From NCBI RefSeq assembly GCF_000195635.1, contig NZ_GL882633.1:92124-156123 (forward strand): a stretch of DNA of 64,000 nt, read 5' to 3'. Within the stretch, counting starts at the first letter, position 1; each line of letters opens with the position of its first letter. Shown here piece after piece: positions 1 through 8,949 of this stretch. The DNA comes from Bacteroides fluxus YIT 12057. Lineage in GTDB: Bacteria > Bacteroidota > Bacteroidia > Bacteroidales > Bacteroidaceae. Both the position numbers and the translations under genes were made by a program. Under the pieces are notes generated by a model. It saw only the letters and a list, made by a program, of their open reading frames with translations. It ran no database searches and was not told the DNA's origin.

Positions 1-207
1 ATAATTGACGGTAACCCCGTCCTGCGGAATACCATATTTATAGAATTGGATCTCCACAGTTGCTTTTTCTCCTGTTTTATAGACCCAATTGGCATGATCG
101 GGTACGGTTACCCAAAGTACATCGCTCCTGTAGGGATAGTTCTCCGCCAAAACAGAAAACGGAAACACCATGGCAAGCAGCAGCGTAAATAAAAAAATCT
201 TTTTCAT
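1..207 (-). CDS. Acetyl xylan esterase-like exported protein (N-terminal part only)
   Basis: Only the first 69 codons are in the window; the gene runs off the left edge. The protein opens with a clear Sec signal peptide (MKKIFLFTLLLAMVFPFSVLAE), then a short beta-rich segment with YPYRSDVLWVTVPDHANW and KYGIPQDGVTV. From memory, this N-terminal module precedes the AXE1/CE7 acetyl esterase domain in Bacteroides proteins; the catalytic domain itself is not visible, so the call rests on that resemblance. It starts 23 bp after the CE12-CE8 gene on the same strand and is probably co-transcribed with it, which fits a role in deacetylating plant cell-wall polysaccharide in the periplasm. Confidence 0.6.
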   Translation of the reverse strand, partial: MKKIFLFTLLLAMVFPFSVLAENYPYRSDVLWVTVPDHANWVYKTGEKATVEIQFYKYGIPQDGVTVNY

Positions 208-230
208 CGACAATATGTTTAATTAGTATT

Positions 231-1988
231 TCATCTCTTTATAGTCAGCAATTCATTCCCGTTCTTCACTGGATTCCAGCCGTCTTCTCCTGCAAGCACG
301 GTTTCCATTCCATAGCCTTTCAAGTCTTTCAACTGATGAGAGAAAGAAGCACGCGCCTCAGGATCGGCCCCTTCACCCTGGCTCTGATATTCCGCATAAA
401 AAGCCGTTTTTTCATTGTCCTTGTTGCCCCAGTTGTCCCAACCTGCCGGAAGGATATGTTCCCCCAGGTTACAACGTATAAAGACAGCTTGCGCATACGG
501 ACGCCAGGGACGGGAAAGATACACATTATTCACTCCGGCATCGGCTGTCAATCGGCAGTCATAAAAAAGATAGCCGTATTTCTGCCCCTTGTCGGTTGAG
601 GGAGCGGTTACATAGCCATTTCCCTTACTGTTGATGTGGCAACGATTGAACACCGCCGTGGACCATCCGAAGATGAAATCGACTGTCCCCTCTACGTAAC
701 AATCCTCGTAATATTGACGGCACCCCTTCCCGTAAGTATAGAGCGTATCCTGAAAGCCGAGGAATCTGCAATTCTTGAAGTAAACGCGGTCAGCACTGAC
801 AAAGCAAGCTACCGCTTGCCCCACCGGACCGGACGTATTTTCAAAAGTAATATTCTCCGCATAGAAATCGGGAGCATAAATATAGCAGGAAGAAGAACCG
901 GAGGTACCTTTGTTCTCACCGAAACAATTGGGTTTGTTGGCATAATCGTCATAAGAAAGGACAGCTCCCTCCTGCCCTATCAACGAAACATTGATCTTAC
1001 TTTCGGGAATGACAATCTTTTCCTTATATACTCCTTTACGGACCAATATGGTGGTACGGACACTTTTCCGGAAATCCGGTACGGCATCAATAGCCTCCTG
1101 AACGGTAAAGAAGTCACCGCTACCGTCCTGGGCTACCACAAAATCATAGTGGCGTACGTATTTTGCCAGTCCGGGCACAACTTCCGCTATCGCACCTACC
1201 GTCAGCCCCGCTATTACACGACCACCATATACATTAAGGTGTGTGTTGTCTTCACGGCCCTTAGGCATGGCAGGAACTGTGTTGGGAGCCACCCACATAA
1301 ACAATTCCTTAGATTTATCGGGACCCAGGCCTTCCACCAGATCGTGGGTAATCTTATTCATATCCACAAACGGAACATTCAACTCCTTGGCTACATTACG
1401 TGGGGAATCCAGATAGGCTCCGTGCGTATCTATCAGCTTCTTGCCTTCTTCCGGTTTCACCGCAGCAGACGGTTCATGCTTGGCATCCTTGCGAAAATCA
1501 TCCTGATTGACGGCAGCTTTCACTGTCTGCGCATCGGCAGCTACCCCGAAATTACGACGGACAATAGAGTTGAACAATACCGGAATCCCCCCTTTGGCAC
1601 GTGTCTCGTTAACGAATTTACGCAGATTCGCATCAAATGTTGTTCCGGGATCCGTATGACGGTCGGCTTTCGGTTTTTCATCGTTATGACCGAACTGGAT
1701 AAAGACGTAGTCACCTTTCTTAACCAGAGAAAGTACCTTGTCCCAACGACCCTCATCAATAAAACTTTTGGAACTGCGACCGTTCATGGCATGATTGTCA
1801 ACCCGGATATCCTCGGAAAAATAACCGGGAAGCATCTGTCCCCACCCTCTTTCAGGATTCCCTCCGGTCAGGTTCTTATCAGCCATTGTAGAGTCTCCGA
1901 TCATAAAAACAGTAATCACCGGCTTATCTGCTTTGAAAGCCGAAAACAGAAAAAACAAGCCTAAAAGTAAAATCAATTTATGTTTCAT
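231..1988 (-). CDS. Rhamnogalacturonan acetylesterase (CE12)-pectin methylesterase (CE8) fusion
   Basis: 585 residues with a signal peptide (about 1-20) and two catalytic domains. The first (about 25-275) is an SGNH/GDSL hydrolase: GDS block with S33, GHND with N102, and DNTH giving D247/H250, as in rhamnogalacturonan acetylesterases. The second (about 282-575) is a right-handed beta-helix pectinesterase: GQAVA with Q391, FQDT with D414, VDFIFG with D437, and the substrate-binding SRPWRPYA segment with R493/W495. One exported polypeptide would thus remove acetyl and methyl esters from pectin so that lyases can act. A weak -7-like box lies upstream, and the gene probably forms an operon with the partial esterase gene 23 bp downstream. 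Family assignment of both domains is secure; the exact acetylated substrate is inferred. Confidence 0.92.
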   Translation of the reverse strand: MKHKLILLLGLFFLFSAFKADKPVITVFMIGDSTMADKNLTGGNPERGWGQMLPGYFSEDIRVDNHAMNGRSSKSFIDEGRWDKVLSLVKKGDYVFIQFGHNDEKPKADRHTDPGTTFDANLRKFVNETRAKGGIPVLFNSIVRRNFGVAADAQTVKAAVNQDDFRKDAKHEPSAAVKPEEGKKLIDTHGAYLDSPRNVAKELNVPFVDMNKITHDLVEGLGPDKSKELFMWVAPNTVPAMPKGREDNTHLNVYGGRVIAGLTVGAIAEVVPGLAKYVRHYDFVVAQDGSGDFFTVQEAIDAVPDFRKSVRTTILVRKGVYKEKIVIPESKINVSLIGQEGAVLSYDDYANKPNCFGENKGTSGSSSCYIYAPDFYAENITFENTSGPVGQAVACFVSADRVYFKNCRFLGFQDTLYTYGKGCRQYYEDCYVEGTVDFIFGWSTAVFNRCHINSKGNGYVTAPSTDKGQKYGYLFYDCRLTADAGVNNVYLSRPWRPYAQAVFIRCNLGEHILPAGWDNWGNKDNEKTAFYAEYQSQGEGADPEARASFSHQLKDLKGYGMETVLAGEDGWNPVKNGNELLTIKR

Positions 1989-2024
1989 GGTTCCGTATAT
2001 AAAATATGTTTAAGTTTCAGGCTG

Positions 2025-2032
2025 CAATATTA
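2025..2032 (-). promoter_or_regulatory. Possible -7 box for the CE12-CE8 gene
   Basis: Read on the minus strand the bases are TAATATTG, one mismatch from the Bacteroidetes -7 consensus TAnnTTTG, 37 bp upstream of the start codon. No convincing -33 TTTG was found, so this is weak. Confidence 0.3.
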
Positions 2033-2096
2033 GCCAAAAGCCTGCCGTTTTCAGTGTAAAAAAAGGTGCAATCAGTAGAAAATTTAATTTTAATCG

Positions 2097-2104
2097 TATA
2101 TTTG
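2097..2104 (+). promoter_or_regulatory. -7 box of kdgF promoter
   Basis: TATATTTG matches the Bacteroidetes -7 consensus TAnnTTTG exactly and lies 31 bp upstream of the kdgF ATG. It points away from the divergent CE12-CE8 gene. Confidence 0.6.
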
Positions 2105-2135
2105 CCCTCTTGAAATCAGATAAAAAACAGACCAC

Positions 2136-2477
2136 ATGGAAAAGACAAGAAGCAAAACTTTTATTCTTGAGCAAGAAAAAGAATGGGAACCGGCAGGCGA
2201 AGGAGTCGTACGCCAAATCATGGGTTATGACGGACAGGTTATGCTTGTCAAGGTAAAATTTGAACAAGGTGCCACAGGTACCCCGCATACCCACTACCAT
2301 ACACAAACCACTTACGTAGCAAGCGGTAAATTCGAATTCACCGTCAACGGCGAAAAACAGATTGTTTCTGCCGGTGACGGAGTTTATATCGAACCGGATG
2401 CACTGCACGGATGTACTTGTCTGGAAGCAGGAATCCTGATTGACTGCTTCAGCCCGATGAGAGAGAGTTTCTTATAA
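2136..2477 (+). CDS. kdgF: KdgF cupin, unsaturated uronate to ketone conversion
   Basis: 113 residues, a single small cupin without signal peptide, hence cytoplasmic. The metal-site pattern HxHxxxQ is visible (H51, H53, Q57) with a later H91, and the C-terminus FSPMRESFL closely resembles the FTPMREDFL ending I recall for characterised KdgF proteins. KdgF catalyses ring opening of 4,5-unsaturated galacturonate to the linear ketone that KduI then isomerises. The gene has its own promoter, is divergent from the CE12-CE8 gene, and its stop overlaps the 3' end of the convergent GH105-CE8 gene. Its place beside kduI and pectin esterases supports the role. The length is normal for the family. Confidence 0.9.
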   Translation: MEKTRSKTFILEQEKEWEPAGEGVVRQIMGYDGQVMLVKVKFEQGATGTPHTHYHTQTTYVASGKFEFTVNGEKQIVSAGDGVYIEPDALHGCTCLEAGILIDCFSPMRESFL

Positions 2478-4595
2478 CGGACTCCAGTCACTGCACATGC
2501 CGAAGATATATTTCATATCATCGTATTTTGCAGCTTCTTTCTTGGTCAACTGTCTGGCCCAGTTTACACGACCGTCCACGGAAGCACCTTCTCCCGTGCT
2601 TCCATATTCAGCATAACGAGCGGTTTTCTCATTTCCGGGATTACGCCAGTTATCCCATCCTGCCGGACAGATATGCTTACCCAATTCGCAATCGATGAAT
2701 ACAGTGGCAGCATAAGGACGCCATGGGCGGCCTAAATAGACTTTATCCACACCGGAAGCTGCCGTCAGTTTACACTTCTTGAATACATAACCTACTGCGA
2801 TATGCGCAGGAGTGGAAGCGGCAGTTACGTAAGAATTGGTTTTGCTGTGTATAGTGCAACCCTCAAACAAAGCCGTAGAAGGACCGAAGATAAAATCCGT
2901 AGTGCCTTCTATGTAGCAATTCAAGAAACAGAGGCGGGTATCTGCCACACCTGTATAAACTGTATCCTGGTTACCCAGAAGACGACAGTTGATGAATACC
3001 AGGCGGTCACCTTCCGTATGGAGGGCTACAGCCTGCCCCAGACGGGCAGCATTATTCTCTATCGTCAAGTTCTTAAAAGTGATTCCGTTTCCCTCCACCT
3101 TTACGGTATAAGTACGGAACGTACCCATTTTATTGATATTGGCATGGTCATCGTAGGTAATAACCGTATTCTCCACGCTTTCGCCAACAAATTCCACGTT
3201 CTCGATCCAGGAAGGGACAATCACCTTTTCCTTATAGATGCCATTCTTAACAAACACGGTCACCTTGTAATCCATGAAGGCACGGATACCTTCCATGGCT
3301 TCTGTCAGTGTACGGTAATCACCTGTACCGTCACGTGACACGACAATGTTACGGTTCCATTGCGTCTGTGTAGAGTTTTTCTTTACCTCCTGAAGGCGTT
3401 CCCATTCCAATGATGCCAGGATAAACGGCCCCACAGCCTTCGGGTCATTGCTACGAATGGTTTCATTGATATAGTAATCATAGTCGCCCGAACGATAGTT
3501 CTTTCCTCCTAATCCGGCCACTGCGCATGCCCGGGTAATGGAAACTACCCCATCCTTATCCACTTCAATGAAATTATCAAGAATACCTTTATAGCCTTTG
3601 ATTGCCACATCTAAATAAGACCTGTCAATATATCCCTTACGTACAGCCTTGAACAGAGTATAGACAAACATGGTAGAACAGGAAGATTCGAGATAATTGC
3701 CCTTCTCACCGCTCTTGTCCAACACTTGGTACCACAAGCCCGTCTTGGCATCCTGTACACGCTTCACCATAGCTGCCAGCTGATTAAGAACCATCAACAT
3801 GGAATCACGTCCGACCTCGTGTTCCGGAATGAAATCGAGGGCATCTACAAATGCCATGGCATACCATCCCATGGCACGTCCCCAACTATGTTTTGACTGC
3901 CCCGTCACCGGATCGGCCCAGCGCTCCGTACGACTTACGTCGCATGCATGGCGGAACAGGTCCGTTTTCGGATCGTATGTATGGCGTGCTGCCATGAGAA
4001 ACTGGTTGATGACATCCGCATAATCGTTCACCCGGTTGTTACGGAAAGCATATTCCGCATAGAAAGGTGCCCCCATATAGATACCGTCCAACCAAACCTG
4101 GTTCGGATAAACCTTCTTATGCCAGAAGCCCCCATCGGCATTACGCGGATGGTCATCAAGCTGGCTGCGCATCAGCGCCAACGCCTTTTTGTACTTTTCA
4201 TCTTTAGTCTGCTCATAAATGCGGAAGATGAACTTGCCGGAATTGATACGGTCGAGGCTGAACTCCTCGCGTTTGTACATTTTGATGGTCCCGTCATTAT
4301 TTACCATCGTATCGGCATACGCCAAAGCATAATCATAGAATTTCTTGTCTCCGTAACGGTCATATACATCAAGCATGGATTGAAGTTCCAAGCCATGGCA
4401 GTAGTCCCATTTCAATTTGGGTTGGAAGTCCAGCTGCCAGGATTCCGGACAACGAATCATTTCCGATTCTGCCATGCGCACAGACCAGGGTTGTTCACAA
4501 CTTACCCGTTGCGCAAACATTCCCAAAGGGAAAGCCAACAACAGACCAGATACAATAAATTTACAAATAGAGTTTTTTTTCATGAAGTCGTTCAT
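2472..4595 (-). CDS. GH105 unsaturated (rhamno)galacturonyl hydrolase-CE8 pectinesterase fusion
   Basis: 707 residues, with a signal peptide ending near residue 29 (FPLGMFAQ). Residues about 35-400 form an alpha/alpha-barrel of GH105 (YteR/YesR type), with the candidate catalytic aspartate in WLDGIYM (D170) and the SWGRAMGW block near residues 237-244. Residues about 413-705 are a second pectinesterase domain (RDGTGDYRT, GQAVAL, NQDTVY, TDFIFG, LGRPWRPYA). The enzyme would release unsaturated galacturonate from lyase products and remove methyl esters in the periplasm. Two starts are possible, MNDF at 4595 or MKKN at 4583; the second gives a more typical signal peptide. The gene converges on kdgF and the two stop codons overlap through the shared bases TTATAA. 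Confidence 0.92.
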   Translation of the reverse strand: MNDFMKKNSICKFIVSGLLLAFPLGMFAQRVSCEQPWSVRMAESEMIRCPESWQLDFQPKLKWDYCHGLELQSMLDVYDRYGDKKFYDYALAYADTMVNNDGTIKMYKREEFSLDRINSGKFIFRIYEQTKDEKYKKALALMRSQLDDHPRNADGGFWHKKVYPNQVWLDGIYMGAPFYAEYAFRNNRVNDYADVINQFLMAARHTYDPKTDLFRHACDVSRTERWADPVTGQSKHSWGRAMGWYAMAFVDALDFIPEHEVGRDSMLMVLNQLAAMVKRVQDAKTGLWYQVLDKSGEKGNYLESSCSTMFVYTLFKAVRKGYIDRSYLDVAIKGYKGILDNFIEVDKDGVVSITRACAVAGLGGKNYRSGDYDYYINETIRSNDPKAVGPFILASLEWERLQEVKKNSTQTQWNRNIVVSRDGTGDYRTLTEAMEGIRAFMDYKVTVFVKNGIYKEKVIVPSWIENVEFVGESVENTVITYDDHANINKMGTFRTYTVKVEGNGITFKNLTIENNAARLGQAVALHTEGDRLVFINCRLLGNQDTVYTGVADTRLCFLNCYIEGTTDFIFGPSTALFEGCTIHSKTNSYVTAASTPAHIAVGYVFKKCKLTAASGVDKVYLGRPWRPYAATVFIDCELGKHICPAGWDNWRNPGNEKTARYAEYGSTGEGASVDGRVNWARQLTKKEAAKYDDMKYIFGMCSDWSPL

Positions 4596-4628
4596 TTTTG
4601 GGTATTAGACCTACTTTATTTCATGGAA

Positions 4629-4636
4629 CAAAAGTA
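4629..4636 (-). promoter_or_regulatory. -7 box for the GH105-CE8 gene
   Basis: On the minus strand the bases read TACTTTTG, an exact TAnnTTTG match 33 bp upstream of the start at 4595. The -33 element is not clear. Confidence 0.5.
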
Positions 4637-4781
4637 GCGGTTTGTTTCCAAACAAGTGTGTACTTTTCAACGGAGAGAGTGTATTTTTTGATTTTCGTGT
4701 ACGAAAACGAACAATTTTGTGCACGCTAACGACCAATTTTGTCTAAAATCGTCCTTTTTACTAAGATTTATGCTTTTCGAA

Positions 4782-4812
4782 TTTGATTAATAAAGAAAAG
4801 GTCTTATTTTTG
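4782..4812 (+). promoter_or_regulatory. Bacteroidetes promoter for the EIIC-kduI operon
   Basis: TTTG at 4782-4785 and TATTTTTG at 4805-4812 are separated by 19 bp, which is the expected -33/-7 spacing for the Bacteroidetes primary sigma factor. The start codon lies 63 bp beyond the -7 box. Confidence 0.75.
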
Positions 4813-4875
4813 ACCCCGGTTTTTAGTTCATACCATTGTAAAACATAATCAATTATCTAATTAAATCACAAGAGA

Positions 4876-6249
4876 ATGGGACAAATCTTCAGTTACATCA
4901 TCGCTTTGGGAGCGTCGGTAATGATGCCAATTATTTTTACAATTATTGGCATGTGTATAGGAATGAAATTTAGCAAGGCACTAAAATCGGGGCTCTTCGT
5001 CGGAGTAGGTTTCGTGGGTCTGGGTGTAGTTACAGCCTTGTTAACAACCAACTTCGACAACCCCTTAAAAGCCATATCCGACTTGTATCATCTGCAACTG
5101 AACGTATTTGACATGGGATGGCCTGCAGCTGCTGCCGTAGCATACAATACAGCCGTAGGTGCACTAATCATACCGGTATGTCTGGGAGTCAATCTCCTGA
5201 TGCTTATCACCAAGACTACCCGGACAGTCAACATCGACTTGTGGAACTACTGGCATTTTGCATTTATCGGAGCCGTGGCCTACTTTGTCACCGGTGAGAA
5301 TCTGGCTTGGGGGTACTTTGCCGCCATCATCTGCTATGTCATCACCTTGGTGTGTGCAGACCTCACCGCCGAGAAATTTCAGAAATACTACGATTTGAAC
5401 GGTATTTCCATTCCCCAACCGTTCTGCCAAAGCTTTATGCCTTTCGCCATCATTATCAATAAAGTATTGGACAAGATACCCGGTTTCTCTAAATTGGACA
5501 TTGATGCCGAAGGAATGAAAAAGAAGTTCGGCGTAATCGGCGAACCGCTGGTGTTGGGTGTCATTGTAGGTATGCTGATTGGATGGGCCGCACAACTGGA
5601 TATCAAGAAGATACTTTTCCTGGGCATTACAATGGGAGCTGTAATGGAACTCATCCCCCGCATCACTTCCCTGTTTATCGAAGGATTGAAACCCATTTCC
5701 GAGAAGACATCCGAACTGGTGAAATCCAAATTCAATGGCAAGAAAGTACACATCGGAATGAGTCCCGCCTTAGTCATCGGACACCCCACTACATTGGTAG
5801 CATCAGTCATCCTGATCCCTGTCAGCCTGGCACTGGCGGTGTTCCTCCCCGGTAACCAGTTCCTTCCGTTAGCTTCCCTGGCAGGAATGTTTTATCTGTT
5901 CCCCATGGTATTGCCCTTCACCAAAGGTAATGTACTGAAAACTTTGATAGTAGGCCTTGTCACACTGATCATCGGTTTATACTTCGTAACTGACATGGCT
6001 CCCGACTTTACTTTGGCAGCCAACAATGTATATGCCGAAACTCATGATCCGGCAGCACGCATTCCCGAGGGGTTCTCCGGAGGTGCGCTCGATTTTGCTT
6101 CCTCTTTCTTTGGCTGGACTATATATAGAGGTATCAAACTCTCGTATCTGGGAGGCGCACTGCTGACTTTAGTGGCAATCGCACTGATGCTCATCAACCG
6201 CCGTGCCATCATCCGCAGTGAAAAAGCAGCAAAAGAGACTAGTATGTAA
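4876..6249 (+). CDS. PTS EIIC component, galactitol (GatC) type, without partner PTS domains
   Basis: 457 residues, strongly hydrophobic, with about ten or more membrane segments. It resembles the EIIC-GAT family: the N-terminus MGQIFSYIIALGASVMMPII, a FDMGWPAAAAVAYNTAVGA segment and a central GEPLVLGVIVGMLIGW segment. The family normally transports a sugar while EIIA and EIIB phosphorylate it. No EIIA, EIIB, EI or HPr domain occurs in this window, and Bacteroides generally lack a complete sugar PTS. It precedes kduI by 28 bp, so it is probably co-transcribed, and lies among pectin genes. I infer a phosphorylation-independent carrier for galacturonate-derived acids; the real substrate is not shown by the sequence. 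Confidence 0.85.
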   Translation: MGQIFSYIIALGASVMMPIIFTIIGMCIGMKFSKALKSGLFVGVGFVGLGVVTALLTTNFDNPLKAISDLYHLQLNVFDMGWPAAAAVAYNTAVGALIIPVCLGVNLLMLITKTTRTVNIDLWNYWHFAFIGAVAYFVTGENLAWGYFAAIICYVITLVCADLTAEKFQKYYDLNGISIPQPFCQSFMPFAIIINKVLDKIPGFSKLDIDAEGMKKKFGVIGEPLVLGVIVGMLIGWAAQLDIKKILFLGITMGAVMELIPRITSLFIEGLKPISEKTSELVKSKFNGKKVHIGMSPALVIGHPTTLVASVILIPVSLALAVFLPGNQFLPLASLAGMFYLFPMVLPFTKGNVLKTLIVGLVTLIIGLYFVTDMAPDFTLAANNVYAETHDPAARIPEGFSGGALDFASSFFGWTIYRGIKLSYLGGALLTLVAIALMLINRRAIIRSEKAAKETSM

Positions 6250-6277
6250 TATTTATATTTAAAAGTTTATATTAAAA

Positions 6278-7234
6278 ATGAAGAAATTAGCAATTGCCTT
6301 AATGTTGGGTACAGCTGCATTGACAGCTTCCGCCCAAGTAAACTACAAAGTACAGACCGCTTGCCATCCGCAAGACGTGAAGCACTATGACACAGAACGC
6401 TTGCGTAGTTCTTTCATGATGGAGAAAGTAATGGCTCCGGACGAAATCAACGTAACTTATACCCTTTATGACCGTCTGATTTACGGAGGCGCCATGCCGG
6501 TAAACAAAACCCTTAAACTGGAAACATTCCGCGAACTGGGTCCGGAAATCACTTACTTTCTGGAACGCCGTGAATTGGGTGTCATCAATATTGGCGGTGA
6601 CGGTGTAGTTACGGTAGATGGCAAGGAATACCCCATGAAATACAAGGAAGCCCTGTACGTAGGTTGCGGCAATAAAGAAGTGACTTTCAAGAGCAACGAC
6701 GCTACCAAACCGGCTAAATTTTACATCAACTCCGCTCCCGCCTACAAGCAGTTTGTCACTCAGCTGATTACTACGGACGCCAAACTTCAAAAGGCCAATC
6801 CCAAGAAATATGCCTTAGGTATTTCCGATCATTACGGAAAAATGGAAGACAGCAACGACCGTATCGTAAACCAGTTGATTGTGAAAGACGTTCTGGAAAG
6901 AGTGAAAGACGGCGGTACCAACCAGTTGCAGATGGGACTTACCGAACTGGCTCCCGGTTCTGTATGGAACACCATGCCTGCCCACACTCACACACGCCGT
7001 ATGGAAGCTTACTTCTACTTCAACTTGCCCGAAGGCAATGCTATCTGCCACTTGATGGGCGAACCGAAAGAAGAACGCCTGGTATGGCTGCACAACGAAC
7101 AAGCCATCACTTCTCCCGAATGGAGCATCCACGCTGCCGCCGGAACAAGCAACTATACCTTCATCTGGGGTATGGCGGGCGAGAACCTGAAGTACAGCGA
7201 CAAGGACGAAATCAAATACATTGATATGCAATAA
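6278..7234 (+). CDS. kduI: 5-keto-4-deoxyuronate isomerase (KduI) with an apparent signal peptide
   Basis: 318 residues against about 280 for typical KduI. The double-cupin fold is clear: [26 protein letters not shown], then [18 protein letters not shown] and WSIHAAAG, giving metal ligands H236, H238, E243 and H285. The enzyme isomerises 5-keto-4-deoxyuronate to 2,5-diketo-3-deoxygluconate in pectin catabolism. Two oddities: the first 20 residues ([20 protein letters not shown]) look exactly like a Sec signal peptide, and about 20 extra residues lie near 170-195. This predicts a periplasmic enzyme, whereas KduI is normally cytoplasmic. It follows the EIIC gene by 28 bp and is followed by a strong terminator. 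Confidence 0.93.
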   Translation: MKKLAIALMLGTAALTASAQVNYKVQTACHPQDVKHYDTERLRSSFMMEKVMAPDEINVTYTLYDRLIYGGAMPVNKTLKLETFRELGPEITYFLERRELGVINIGGDGVVTVDGKEYPMKYKEALYVGCGNKEVTFKSNDATKPAKFYINSAPAYKQFVTQLITTDAKLQKANPKKYALGISDHYGKMEDSNDRIVNQLIVKDVLERVKDGGTNQLQMGLTELAPGSVWNTMPAHTHTRRMEAYFYFNLPEGNAICHLMGEPKEERLVWLHNEQAITSPEWSIHAAAGTSNYTFIWGMAGENLKYSDKDEIKYIDMQ

Positions 7235-7253
7235 AAAGATTTCCCATATTTAG

Positions 7254-7287
7254 CAGGCATGGATTGTTCTAATCCATGCCTGTTTTT
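7254..7287 (+). terminator. Rho-independent terminator after kduI
   Basis: A perfect 12-bp stem (7254-7265 with 7271-7282), five-base loop GTTCT, followed directly by five T. It ends the EIIC-kduI transcript before the MFS gene. Confidence 0.9.
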
Positions 7288-7343
7288 ATCACTTTCTACA
7301 GCATTTCCACCAAATATTACACCTTAATCAGAACACAAACCCG

Positions 7344-7351
7344 TATTTTTG
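7344..7351 (+). promoter_or_regulatory. -7 box for the MFS transporter gene
   Basis: TATTTTTG, an exact TAnnTTTG match, 25 bp upstream of the ATG at 7377 and downstream of the kduI terminator, so the carrier gene has its own promoter. Confidence 0.55.
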
Positions 7352-7376
7352 CATCCAAAATAATAAATCTACTATC

Positions 7377-8924
7377 ATGAGTACATTTCAAAACACACTG
7401 GGCAAAATGACCAATTACCGTTGGACAATTTGTGCCATGTTATTTTTCGCGACAACTGTCAATTACCTTGACCGGCAAGTACTTTCCCTGACGTGGAAAG
7501 ACTTTATCGCTCCTGAATTCCACTGGACCGATAACGATTACGGTACAATTACCTCCATTTTCTCCATTATCTATGCCGTCAGCATGTTATTCGCCGGTCG
7601 TTTCATTGACTGGATGGGTACGAAAAAAGGATATTTATGGGCTATCGGTATCTGGTCACTTGGCGCCTGCCTCCATGCCGTCTGCGGTTATGCCACTGAA
7701 TTATGGGTAGGATTGGACAGTTCCGACGCACTGATTGCAGTAGAAGCCGGCTCTGCAATGGCACTGACCATCGCCACCGTCAGCGTTTACTTCTTTATTG
7801 CCGCACGTTTCGTCCTGGCATTAGGTGAAGCCGGCAACTTCCCGGCAGCCATCAAGGTTACGGCAGAATATTTCCCCAAGAAAGACCGTGCCTACGCTAC
7901 CAGTATCTTCAATGCCGGCGCTACGGTAGGTGCGCTTGCCGCTCCGGTTACCATTCCTTTGCTTGCCAAGTATTTCAAGGAAATAGGTGTCGGCAACGGT
8001 TGGGAAATGGCATTCATCGTGATTGGCGCACTTGGCTTTATCTGGATGGGAATGTGGGTATTCCTATATACCGACCCTCGCAAGAGCAAGCATGTCAATC
8101 AGGCCGAACTGGAATACATTGAACAGGACAAGCATGAGGACGGTGCTGCCGCTGTTCCCCAAGAAGGCAAAGAAGAAAAGAAAATGGGCTTCCTGCAAAG
8201 TTTCTGCTACAAGCAGACATGGGCATTCGTTTTCGGTAAGTTCATGACAGACGGTGTATGGTGGTTCTTCCTTTTCTGGACCCCTGCCTACATCAGCGAT
8301 GTATATGGCTTCTCTTCCGACAGCCCCACAGCCATGTTGCTTATCTTTGTACTTTACGCAATTACCATGCTGTCCATCTACGGAGGAAAGTTGCCAACCA
8401 TCATTATCAACAAAACCGGCATGAATCCGTACGCAGCACGTATGCGAGCCATGTTGATATTCGCTTTCTTCCCGTTGCTGGCATTATTCGCACAACCTTT
8501 AGGTAATTATTCGTATTGGTTCCCGGTCATCATCATCGGTATTGCCGGTGCCGCCCACCAATCCTGGTCTGCCAATATATTCTCTACCGTAGGTGACATG
8601 TTCCCAAAATCGGCTATCGCTACCGTTACCGGTATCGGAGGTATGGCCGGTGGTGTGGGTTCTTTCCTTATCAATAAAGGATCCGGTATGCTGTTTACTT
8701 ATGCAGCAGGTACTACGATGGCAGACGGTACAGAAGTGGAAATGACCAAAGAACTGTTGCAACAAGGAGCACAATACGCACGTCCCGCAATGGAATTCAT
8801 GGGATTCTCCGGTAAACCTGCCGGTTACTTTATTATTTTCTGTATTTGTGCAGTAGCCTACTTATTAGGCTGGATTGTCATGAAGGCGTTAGTTCCGAAA
8901 TATAAGCCTATTGTTTTGGATTGA
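7377..8924 (+). CDS. MFS hexuronate transporter (ExuT-like, ACS family)
   Basis: 515 residues with about 12 membrane segments. The first loop holds the MFS motif GRFIDWMGTKKG, and RFVLALGEAGNFPAAIK followed by EYFPKKDRAYATSIFNAG is typical of the anion:cation symporter (ACS) family that contains ExuT. It is longer than E. coli-type ExuT because of an extra hydrophobic segment near residues 105-140 and a charged central loop (EDGAAAVPQEGKEEKK). It would import galacturonate or glucuronate across the inner membrane. A terminator on each side and its own -7 box make it a single-gene unit at the end of the pectin locus. The substrate class is inferred from family and context. Confidence 0.85.
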   Translation: MSTFQNTLGKMTNYRWTICAMLFFATTVNYLDRQVLSLTWKDFIAPEFHWTDNDYGTITSIFSIIYAVSMLFAGRFIDWMGTKKGYLWAIGIWSLGACLHAVCGYATELWVGLDSSDALIAVEAGSAMALTIATVSVYFFIAARFVLALGEAGNFPAAIKVTAEYFPKKDRAYATSIFNAGATVGALAAPVTIPLLAKYFKEIGVGNGWEMAFIVIGALGFIWMGMWVFLYTDPRKSKHVNQAELEYIEQDKHEDGAAAVPQEGKEEKKMGFLQSFCYKQTWAFVFGKFMTDGVWWFFLFWTPAYISDVYGFSSDSPTAMLLIFVLYAITMLSIYGGKLPTIIINKTGMNPYAARMRAMLIFAFFPLLALFAQPLGNYSYWFPVIIIGIAGAAHQSWSANIFSTVGDMFPKSAIATVTGIGGMAGGVGSFLINKGSGMLFTYAAGTTMADGTEVEMTKELLQQGAQYARPAMEFMGFSGKPAGYFIIFCICAVAYLLGWIVMKALVPKYKPIVLD

Positions 8925-8949
8925 TAAAACGAAAGACTTTCAAATAAAT

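Noticed and set aside
636..1964. 442-codon open frame on the plus strand
   Set aside because: It lies entirely antisense to the CE12-CE8 gene, whose catalytic motifs are intact, and has no recognisable domain.
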